From assembly GCA_963734365.1 (NCBI GenBank), contig CAVTGV010000004.1, positions 496,001-560,000 on the forward strand: a stretch of DNA of 64,000 nt. Direction: 5' to 3'. This document shows, one piece after another, positions 42,901 through 51,196 of the stretch. The position numbers were made by a program, and so were the translations under genes. The number at the start of each line of letters is the position of its first letter. Positions within the stretch are counted from its first letter, which is position 1. This DNA comes from JACVRW01 sp963734365 (GTDB lineage Bacteria; Actinomycetota; Thermoleophilia; Solirubrobacterales; Thermoleophilaceae). The notes beneath the pieces are model-generated. The model saw nothing but the letters and a program-made list of their open reading frames with translations. It was not told the origin of the DNA and made no database searches.

Positions 42901-43813
42901 CGAGTGTCCCTGCAGACGGCCGGCGGTACACCAGCCAGTAGACGAGCCCCACCATCACCGCGCCGCCGAAGACGTTGCCAAGGGTCACCGGGAGCAGGTT
43001 GTTGAAGGCAGCATGCCCCCAGGTGAGGGCGCCGTAGTCGCTTGCCGAGGCGCCGGTGGTCTGCCAGAACGAGTCGTCGGCGGCGCTCTTGACGAACAAG
43101 CCGACCGGCAGGAAGTACATGTTCGCCACGGAGTGCTCGAAGCCGGCGGCCACGAACGCGCTGATCGGCAGAAGGACCGCGAAGAACTTGTCGGTGAGGC
43201 TGCGCGCGCCGTAGCTCAGCCAGACCGCGAGGCAGACCAGTGCGTTGCAGAGGATGCCCAGGGCCACCGCCTGGCCCCAGCCGAGCGACGCTTTGGTGTC
43301 GGCGATGGCGAGCGCGTTCAGGCCCACGGCGCCGTCGCCGAACTCGTACTGGCGAGCCGCGACCACCAGCAGGGCGGTCGCCGCGGCGCCGACCAGGTTC
43401 CCGGCATAGACGATGCCCCAGTTGCGCAGCAGGCGGCCGAGCGTGATTCGGCGATCCGCCCAGGCCATCACGATCAGGTTGTTGCCGGTGAACAGCTCCG
43501 CCCCGGCGACCACCACCAGCAGGAGCCCGAGGCAGAACACCACGCCGGCGGCCAGCCGCGCGAGGCCGAAGGGAACGTCCCCCGCGCCGGCGGTGACGAT
43601 CGTGGCGAACATGGCTCCGAGCGCGATGAAGGCGCCCGCCAGAACCGCCAGCACGAACGTCCGGGTCGCGTCCAGCCCGGCCTTCGACACGCCTAGGTCG
43701 GAAGCGCGCGCGGCCATCGCGGGCGGAAGCGGGGCGTCGATGGCACCTGGCGGAGCCGGGCCCGCCTGCGGAACGGCGCCATCGGAAGCCGCCTGTGTGG
43801 CGATCGGTGCCAT
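42893..43813 (-). CDS. Formate/nitrite transporter family channel
   Basis: 306 residues with six predicted helices (core about residues 45-290) and an N-terminal extension. Family markers are AELFTGNNLIVMAWADRRI (omega-loop region), GILCNALVCLAVWLSYGARS, and GFEHSVANMYFLPVGLF, with the pore His conserved in FocA and NirC. It could carry formate, nitrite or acetate-type anions. A cytoplasmic formate dehydrogenase is encoded in the same window and both have operator candidates, which favours formate. Confidence 0.93.
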   Translation of the reverse strand: MAPIATQAASDGAVPQAGPAPPGAIDAPLPPAMAARASDLGVSKAGLDATRTFVLAVLAGAFIALGAMFATIVTAGAGDVPFGLARLAAGVVFCLGLLLVVVAGAELFTGNNLIVMAWADRRITLGRLLRNWGIVYAGNLVGAAATALLVVAARQYEFGDGAVGLNALAIADTKASLGWGQAVALGILCNALVCLAVWLSYGARSLTDKFFAVLLPISAFVAAGFEHSVANMYFLPVGLFVKSAADDSFWQTTGASASDYGALTWGHAAFNNLLPVTLGNVFGGAVMVGLVYWLVYRRPSAGTLDA

Positions 43814-43871
43814 TGGCGGACCGTAGACCCGCCGGGGGTGGCTCCGCTTCCGCGCTCAATACCGGTTTAGG

Positions 43872-43887
43872 TGCGGGAAAGCCGCAG
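43872..43887 (+). promoter_or_regulatory. Operator candidate 13 (formate/nitrite channel)
   Basis: TGCGGGAAAGCCGCAG: a TGCGG / CCGCA dyad with a short spacer. 59 nt upstream of the channel ATG, in reverse orientation. The ACTACGG core is absent, so this is a weak member. A second partial copy (GGCGG-N9-CCGCC around TCTACGGT, minus strand, 43815-43833) nearly touches the ATG. Confidence 0.4.
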
Positions 43888-43915
43888 GGCCTGATCGGGG
43901 AAGGAGCGCGGTTGG

Positions 43916-46900
43916 TTAGACCTTCGTGGCGACCTCCTCCGGGCTCGGGGCGTAGCGCCCGTCGCCGCTCGTCGTCCCTGCGGGTTCGTCGGGTGGATGT
44001 GGCGCCGAGCGGGACGTCGGCCACCAGGCCCGGCGCCCGAGCAGCTCGACGGCCGCCGGCAGCAGTACCGGCCGCACGATCAGCGCGTCGAGCAGGATCG
44101 CGATGGCCAGCCCGATCGTGAGCGTCAGGTTGAACAGGTCGCTCATCGCGAACGGAATCACCGCGGCCACCATCACCGCCGCCGCTCCGGTCGCCGCTCC
44201 CGCGGTCTCTCGCAGGCCCTGCGCGAGCGCCTCGTGTGGACGGCCGCTTTGCAGGAACAGCTCGCGCGTGCGGTACAGCAGGACGATCTCGTAGACGAGC
44301 GCGATTCCGAAGATGGCCGCGAACGTCTCGATGATCTGGAGCGGGTCGATGTACCCCACGTCTCCGAGCACCGGGTCGCTGCCCGTGGTCAGGAGCGTGA
44401 GGATGCCGAACGTAGCCGCGGCGGTGAGCAGGTTGAAAGCAACCACGACTAGCGGCAGCAGCACGCTGCGCAGGGCCACCATCAGCAGCAGCGTGATCGC
44501 GATCGCGACGCCGATCACCACGGGCCAGATGTCCTCGCTGACGCTGCTCTTGAAATCGGCCAGCTCGCCGGCCGGCCCGCCGACGGCCACGTCGGTGCCC
44601 GAGCTCTTGGCGAACGCCTGGGACATGACCACCAGGTCCTCGCCGAGTTGCTGGGTCTGCTTGCTGCTCGACGGGCGCCTCGGGATGACGGTGATCATCC
44701 CGGCGTCGCCGCCGCGCTCGAGGTTGACCGCGAAGGTCGCCTGGTTGCGGTCCGGCGGCTGGGCGCCGTCGATCGCGGACAGGACGAAGTAGCCGGAGTC
44801 GAACAGCCCCGGGGCCTGCGCCTGCAGGCGCTCCAGGTCCTCGGCCGAGGGCAGGTTGCGGCGGAACTTGGCCACGCCGGACTTCATCAGCCCGAGCCCC
44901 TCACCAAGCTCGCCAACCTTGGGAACGGCTCCCGTGAGGCCGCCGCTCAGCTCGCCGGCGCCGCCGCTGAGCACGCCCAGCCCGGTGGCCAGTTGCCCCG
45001 CGCCGGCCTCGAGCTGAGTCAGCCCGTCGGTGAGCTGCCCGCCGCCTCCCGAGAGCTTCGCGATTCCGGCGGCGAGCGCGGCATTGCCACCGCGCAGCCG
45101 CGTGAGACCCGCGGTGAGGTCGTTCGAGCCTCCGTACAGCTGCGTGAGCCCGTCGGCGAGCTCGGCAAGCTGGGCCGAGGCGGCCGTCGACACCAGCGTC
45201 GCGGCGCCCATCTTCTCCGTCACCCCTCCGAGCGTCGAGCTGACGCTGCCAGCAGATTGCTGTGCCGCGCCGAGGGCCTGCTGGAGCTTGGCGTAGGCGG
45301 GATCCTGCTTGCCGGCGGGGGCCATCGACTGAAGCGCCCCGAGGGCCGCCTGAAGTTGACCGGTGAGCTGCTGGGCGCTCGAGTTGGCTCCGGTGACCGC
45401 CGCGTTGCCGGCGGCGACGTTGGCGGCCATCTCTCGCACCAGGGGCAGCTGCTCCTTGAGCGCCACCGCCTGGCCGAGACCGCCCGAGATCTGCTTGGCA
45501 CCGGCCAGCGCCTGGCCCGCACCGGTCTTCAGGTCGTTCGCCCCGGCGAGGGCGTCGTCGAGGCCGCCGGAGATCTGCTGCGAACCGGCACGCGCGGCCG
45601 TCAAACCGTCCCGTAGCTGCGTCGCACCATCGGCGGCGTCTCCGCCGCCCCCGGCGATCTTGCTCGCGCCCGCGGCCGCCGTGGCCAGGCCGCTCTGGAG
45701 CTGCACGGCACCGGCGCCGGCCTCACCGAGCCCGCCCTCGAGCTTGCCTAGGTCCTTGGGCGCGCCCTTGAGCAGCTTCTTCGAGTCGTTGAGCTGCGTC
45801 TTCAGCGTCCCGAGGTCGGCAGTCTTGGCCTGGAACTCGCCCGGCCCGGCAACCGACGCGACGCGTGGATCGTTCGCGAGCTGGACCTGGAACCGCTCCA
45901 GCGCGCGCAGGGTCTTGCGCTCGGTGATCGGACCGCTGTCCGACGCCACGACGACGTTGAACGCGTACGGGAAGCCCGGCCCCATCGCCTTCTGGATGGC
46001 CTCCACGTCCTGGCGCGCCTGATTGTTGCTGGGCAGGAACTTCGGATCGGGCGGACCGGTCTTGATGTCGAGTGCCGGGATCGCCAGCGCCACGAGCGCC
46101 AGCGTGGCCGCTCCCCCGAATATGACGGCGCGGCGCAGCACGAGCCCGCCGGTGCCGACGAGCCGGTTCCAGGGCGCGCTCAGCAGCCGCGGCGCGCCGA
46201 AACTCCCAGCGAACAAACGCGGGCCCATCAGGGTCAGCAGAGCCGGCATCACGACCACCGCGGCGCCCGTGGCCAGCAGCGCGTTGGTGGTGGCTCCGGC
46301 GCCAACCGAGTAGAGGTTTTCGCTCGGCCCGATGAGCGAGGCGACCGCGAGTGACACGAACAGGCCGGTGCCGGCGATCAGCACGGCGCGGCCGGTGCTC
46401 CCGATGGTGGCGGCGGCCGCCGTGGCGGCCTCTTGCCGCGAGCCGACCACGGACGCCTCCTCCGCGTGGAACCGCGTGAGGATCATGAGCGCAAGCCCCG
46501 TCCCGAGCGCGAGACCCATCACCGATGTCAGCGCGATGCCGATCGCGTCGACGTCGAAGGCCTTGCCCACGATGGTCATAGCGCCAATGCCCGAAAAGGC
46601 GACGACACCGCCGAAGGCGGTCGTGACGAACGCGGCCAACGGGGCGCGCAAGATAAGGAGCAGGGCCAGGAAGAGGATCGGCAGCGCGAGCAGCGTGGCG
46701 ACCCGCGTGCTCTGCAGGGCCTCGTCCTCGATCGCCTGATCGAGCGTGGGGGTGCCGCTGATGTGCGACCGCACGGGAGCCGAGGTGTACGCGTCGACGG
46801 TCATGTCGATCGACTTCTGGTAGCGGTCGATCATCTGCTGCTCGGTGCGCGCGACCGAGGCGAGGATCATCGCTTCGTTCCTCGAAGGACGCATGGCGGC

Positions 46901-47219
46901 GCCGGTCTCGCCGGCATCCCAGGCCGACAGGACCCGTGTGTCGTCGCGGCGCTTGAGCGCACGCACGAGCGGCGGGCCCTGGCGGTTGAGCTGCCGCCCG
47001 CGGGCCGGTCAAGAGGATCGGCACGAGCGTGCTCGGGCCGAACTGGCTCTCGGCGAGCTCCTCCGCTCGCGTGGACTCGGTCCCTGGAACGAAGGTCATG
47101 GTCGGCGACAGACGGTCCGTAACCCCGAAGCCGATCACCACGAGGATCGCGGCAAACGTGCCCCAGATGGCCAGTGCCAGCTTGGGGCGACGGATGGAGA
47201 ACTGCGCCAGGTGGATCAT
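43916..47219 (-). CDS. MMPL/RND-type transporter with long periplasmic repeat domain (frameshifted)
   Basis: About 1,100 residues after correction. Starts MIHLAQFSIRRPKLALAIWG with the first helix; the first porter-like domain (FVPGTESTRAEELAESQFG) is followed by helices carrying the RND-type motif SVMGLALGTGLALMILTRF. After the sixth helix a long extracellular region has imperfect repeats of about 14 residues (ATQLRDGLTAARAGSQQI, SGGLDDALAGANDLKTG), similar to YhgE/Pip-type coiled segments. A second helical bundle closes the protein. One base is out of frame at about 46990-47008. Family members export lipids or siderophores in mycolate-lacking and mycolate actinobacteria; the substrate here is unknown. 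Confidence 0.88.
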
Positions 47220-47320
47220 GCGAACGCCTCGCTCGTCGGGGTGATGGCAAGGTATGCGCGCGCGGAGCCCCGTTCATCGGCCTACGGCCGCAGGGAGCCA
47301 GAGGTAATCCACAAGGCGGA

Positions 47321-47339
47321 TGTGGGAAACGGCGGATGG
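47321..47339 (+). promoter_or_regulatory. Operator candidate 14 (acyl-CoA synthetase)
   Basis: TGTGGGAAACGGCGGATGG matches the left arm with one change and the CGGATG end, with a divergent centre. 32 nt before the ATG at 47371. Confidence 0.45.
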
Positions 47340-47370
47340 TACGGCTCGCCGATCCTGGGACCATCGCGGG

Positions 47371-49191
47371 ATGACCACCGCCTCCACCTCCATAGACAGG
47401 CGCCCAGGCGTCGATCGCGCCACCGGCACGGGCACCCTCGTCCAGATGGTGCTGGAGGCGACCGCCACCCACCAGGGGCCCGCACTGCGCTTCGCGCGCG
47501 GCGAGGGCTGGGGCGAGATGTCCTACGCCGAGTTGGGCGTGGCCGTGCGCGAGATCGCGCGAGGCTTGATCGCGCTCGGGATCCGCCAGGGCGACCGCGT
47601 CTCGATCCTGTCCGGCACGCGCCCGGAGTGGACGCTCGCCGACCTCGGCGCACTCTGCGCGGGCGCCGTCGTCGCGCCGATCTACCACACCAACTCTCCC
47701 GATGAATGCCGGTACGTGCTCGATCACGCCCAGAGTCGGCTGGTCTTCTGCGAGGACGCGGAGCAGGCCGCCAAGGTCGAGGAGATCAGGCACCTCTGTC
47801 CCGCCCTCGAACACGTGGTGACGTTCGACGGCTCTGGTGGCGAGACCATTTCGCTCAGCCAGCTCCGCGCGCGGGGGGAAACGGTCGACCCCTCCGCACT
47901 TGACGAGATCGCCGGGCAGGTCGAGCCGGACGACATGGCGACGATCATCTACACCTCTGGGACCACCGGTCCGCCGAAGGGGTGCGTCACGACTCACCGC
48001 AACTGCATGGCGACGGCGGAGATGTACGAGGAGCAGCTCGCCTTCGCGCCCGGTGAGCCGGTGGTGTTCATGTTCCTGCCGCTCGCTCACTCGCTGGCCC
48101 GGATGACGCAGATGCTTGTGCTGGATGTGGGCGGCACCCTCGCCTACTGGCGCGGCGACCCGAAGGTCGTTCTCGAAGACCTCGCGGCCACCCGGCCGAC
48201 GCACGTGCCCTCAGTCCCGCGCGTGTACGAGAAGGTGCACACGAAGGCGCTGGCGGGCGTCGAGGAGGCGGGCCGCCTGAAGCGGGCGATATTCCACTGG
48301 GCACTGCACACCGGCCGCCGCGTACGCGAGCTGGAGCGTCAGGGCGGCAGGCCGGCCGGACTGCTGCGCCGGCGCTACGAGCTGGCTGACAAGCTCGTGC
48401 TCTCCAAGGTGCGCGGGCTGTTCGGGGCCGAGATCAAGCTCGGCCTGACCGGCGCGGCCCCGATCGCGCAGGACGTGCTCGAGTTCTTCGACGCCTGCGG
48501 CGTGCTGATCCTCGAGGGATACGGGATGACCGAGACCACCGCTGCGGGCACGCTCAACACAAAGGAGCGTTTCCGCTTTGGCACGGTCGGTCAGACGCTC
48601 CCCGGCGCCGAACTTGCCATCGCCGACGACGGAGAGGTGCTCATGCGCGGTCCGCACGTCTTCAGCGGCTACTTCCGCAACGAGGAAGCGACGCGGGAGA
48701 CGTTCACCGATGACGGCTGGCTGCGCTCGGGCGACCTCGGGTCGATCGACGAAGACGGCTACCTGCGGATCACGGGTCGCAAGAAGGACCTGATCATCAC
48801 GTCGAGCGGCAAGAACATCAGCGCAGCGAACCTTGAGTCGGCGCTGCGCGAGATCCGCTGGGTTTCCCAGGCGGTCGTGTTCGGCGACAACCGGCCGTAC
48901 CTGGTCGCGGTGCTGACACTCGACGCGGACGAGCTGCCGGCCCTTGCCGCCCGCGTCGGCGTTGAAGCCGACCCCGCCGTGATGGCCACAGACGATCGGG
49001 TCCACGCCGAGCTGGCTCGGGAGGTCGAGGGGGTCAACGAGCGCTTCGCTCGCATCGAGCAGGTCAAGCGCTTCACGCTCCTCGCCCGCGACCTCAGCCA
49101 GGAGAACGGCGAGCTCACGCCCACGATGAAGGTCAAGCGGGCGGTGGTCTACCGGGAGTTCGGCGACGTCTTCGACGCCCTGTATGAGTGA
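47371..49191 (+). CDS. Long-chain acyl-CoA synthetase (AMP-forming)
   Basis: 606 residues; activates fatty acids to acyl-CoA. Motifs: AMP-binding P-loop YTSGTTGPPKG, EGYGMTETTA, SGDLGSIDEDGYLRITGR and KKDLIITSSGKNISAANLES. I chose ATG 47371 (MTTASTSIDRRPGVDRATG) over an upstream in-frame ATG (47320), which would place the operator inside the gene. It could supply acyl-CoA to the WS/DGAT enzymes. The stop overlaps the GNAT start by 8 nt. Confidence 0.95.
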   Translation: MTTASTSIDRRPGVDRATGTGTLVQMVLEATATHQGPALRFARGEGWGEMSYAELGVAVREIARGLIALGIRQGDRVSILSGTRPEWTLADLGALCAGAVVAPIYHTNSPDECRYVLDHAQSRLVFCEDAEQAAKVEEIRHLCPALEHVVTFDGSGGETISLSQLRARGETVDPSALDEIAGQVEPDDMATIIYTSGTTGPPKGCVTTHRNCMATAEMYEEQLAFAPGEPVVFMFLPLAHSLARMTQMLVLDVGGTLAYWRGDPKVVLEDLAATRPTHVPSVPRVYEKVHTKALAGVEEAGRLKRAIFHWALHTGRRVRELERQGGRPAGLLRRRYELADKLVLSKVRGLFGAEIKLGLTGAAPIAQDVLEFFDACGVLILEGYGMTETTAAGTLNTKERFRFGTVGQTLPGAELAIADDGEVLMRGPHVFSGYFRNEEATRETFTDDGWLRSGDLGSIDEDGYLRITGRKKDLIITSSGKNISAANLESALREIRWVSQAVVFGDNRPYLVAVLTLDADELPALAARVGVEADPAVMATDDRVHAELAREVEGVNERFARIEQVKRFTLLARDLSQENGELTPTMKVKRAVVYREFGDVFDALYE

Positions 49192-49781
49192 AGCCACGCT
49201 GCGGGAGGGCTGCCGTGTCGAGGTGCGCCCGGTCAGACGCCGAGTTGCTACTGCGCGGCTTCGAGCGGCTCAGCGAGGAGTCCCGCTACCGGCGCTTCCT
49301 CTGCTCGATGCCCGAGCTGAGCGAGGCGATGGTGCGCTACCTAACGGACGTCGACCACCACGATCACGAGGCCGTGGTGGCGCTCGACCCGGCAACCGGT
49401 GAGGGCGTCGGGGTGGCACGCTACGTGCGCGACCGCGAGCGGCCCGAACGGGCGGAGGCCGCGGTGACGGTGATCGACGACTGGCAGGGCAGGGGCCTCG
49501 GCACGCTGCTGCTTGAGCTGCTTGCCGTACGTGCCAGAGACGAAGGCATCACTCGGTTCACAGCGCTCATGCTCGCCTCCAACGACGAGATGATGGAGCT
49601 GCTCGAGAGCCTCGGGCCGGTACGTGTGATCGACCGCGAGGCGGGCACCGTCGAGGTGGAGGCGCCCCTGCCGGCCGGTGGGCTGTCACCCGAGCTGCGC
49701 AACCTCTTGAAGCTCACCGCCGAGACCGACACGGCCGTCCCGCTGGCGTCGCGCGCGGCAGCGACCGCGGTGAACCGGTAG
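49184..49781 (+). CDS. GNAT acetyltransferase (frameshifted)
   Basis: About 199 residues after correction. The N-terminus MSEATLREGCRVEVRPVR is read from ATG 49184; the body SDAELLLRGFERLSEESRYR, VTVIDDWQGRGLGTLLLELL (acetyl-CoA site Q/RxxGxG/A), and LASNDEMMELLESLGP is in the next frame. The shift lies between 49226 and 49244. The opening of the acyl-CoA ligase at 54949-57692 (DGSTVSVRPVKEDDFDGLLALLEGMSPESRRLR) is similar, so the two GNAT domains are related. It overlaps the acyl-CoA synthetase stop by 8 nt and may acetylate it; that is inference. Confidence 0.82.
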
Positions 49782-49789
49782 AGGTTCGG

Positions 49790-51196
49790 TCAGGCGCGCG
49801 CGGGCGCCCTGCGCGTCCGCGTGCCGCGGCACAGGGCGCGTAGCTCGGCGTCGAAGGCGTCCACGAGTGGCTGGGGGTCGGGCACGAGGCCCGTGTCGGT
49901 CATGAAGCCGACGGTGACCTCGCCCATGTAGCTGAAGATGCTCACGGTCATGCCGATGCTGCCCGAGCAGGGCGCCCAGACGAGCACGCCCTCCACCGGC
50001 GTGCCCGCGAAGTACACCTGCTCGCGCGGCCCCGGCACGTTCGTTACGACGGCACTCGCCTTCTGGGTGAAGAAGCCGATCAGGCGATCCTCGACGGCTG
50101 GCGGAGTGGAGCCGATCGCGCTGAGGATGCCGTAGGAGATCGGGCCCTCGTGGGAGTCCTTGATCGCGTCCATGCGCGTCTTGACCTCGCGTAGCCGCGC
50201 GCCGCGGTCCTCGGTGCCGACGGGCAGCGCGAGCAGGATCAGCGCGAAGTCGTTGCCGAGGTCGCGCGGGAGCGGTTCGTCGAGCGATCGCAGATTGAAC
50301 GGGACCATGATGTGAATGTCGTCCGGAACGTCCCCGTGGCGCCGCAGCTCGGTGCGCAGCGCGCCTGTGACGGCGGCGATCAGCACGTCGTTGATCGTGC
50401 CGCTCTTGCGGCGTCCCGCGGTGCGAATCCGGTCGAGCGGGAACGGCTTTGACCACGCGACCCGCCGCGTTCCGTGAAGTGACTGGCGCAGCGCCGTCTG
50501 CGCGTCCGCGGACGACGCCAGCAGCTTGACGAGCGTGGCCGCGTCCTGAGTGGCCGTCGCGGCCAGCTCGGCGACGTGGGCCGGGCGGGCGAGTGTCTCG
50601 AGACCTTCGTGCACCGCCGCGCCCGTCACGCGACGTGCCGCGGAGACGACAGCCCCGGCGGGGCGGGTGACCGAGTCGAGCGAGAGCCCGCCACCGGACG
50701 CCCCTGGTCGCGGCGGCGGGGCGATCCCCGCGTCCGCTTGCGTGTCCGTGAGGGACAGCATCACGCGCGCAAGCGCGATCCCGTCGGCGATGCAGTGGTG
50801 GATGCGAAACAGAATCGCGCAGCCGGTGCCGTAGCCCTCGATCAGGTAGGCGTGCCACAGCGGTCGCGTGGGATCGAGCGGCGGTGTGATCAGGTCGCTG
50901 ACGAGCTCCTGTAGCACGGCCTGGTCGCCCGGTGCCGGCAGCGCGATGCGATGCAGGTGCTGCTCGATGTCGAACTCCGCGTCGTCCTCGAAGCGCGGCG
51001 GGCGGCCCAGTGGATCGCCCACCCGTCGGCGGAAGCGCGGGAACTGGTCCACGATACGGCGGGAGATGACCCCCTTGACGAGCTCCCAGTCCAGCGGTTC
51101 GTCGAACCAGATGACCGAGTTCACGACCATCGGGTTCACCGGCCGGTCCATGTGGAGCCAGGCGGCATCGGCCGCGGGCATCGTGGAGGAGCTCAT
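49790..51196 (-). CDS. Wax ester synthase/diacylglycerol acyltransferase, copy 2
   Basis: 468 residues, WS/DGAT family: start MSSSTMPAADAAWLHMDRPV, active-site HHCIADG, and TNVPGPREQVYFAGTPVEG near the C-terminus. It is only distantly similar to copy 1 (9680-11074). The ATG overlaps the P-type ATPase stop by 4 nt, so it is the third gene of a Usp - ATPase - WS/DGAT operon. In M. tuberculosis, ctpF with its neighbouring Usp gene and tgs1 are all in the DosR regulon, though in separate operons. Confidence 0.93.
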   Translation of the reverse strand: MSSSTMPAADAAWLHMDRPVNPMVVNSVIWFDEPLDWELVKGVISRRIVDQFPRFRRRVGDPLGRPPRFEDDAEFDIEQHLHRIALPAPGDQAVLQELVSDLITPPLDPTRPLWHAYLIEGYGTGCAILFRIHHCIADGIALARVMLSLTDTQADAGIAPPPRPGASGGGLSLDSVTRPAGAVVSAARRVTGAAVHEGLETLARPAHVAELAATATQDAATLVKLLASSADAQTALRQSLHGTRRVAWSKPFPLDRIRTAGRRKSGTINDVLIAAVTGALRTELRRHGDVPDDIHIMVPFNLRSLDEPLPRDLGNDFALILLALPVGTEDRGARLREVKTRMDAIKDSHEGPISYGILSAIGSTPPAVEDRLIGFFTQKASAVVTNVPGPREQVYFAGTPVEGVLVWAPCSGSIGMTVSIFSYMGEVTVGFMTDTGLVPDPQPLVDAFDAELRALCRGTRTRRAPARA

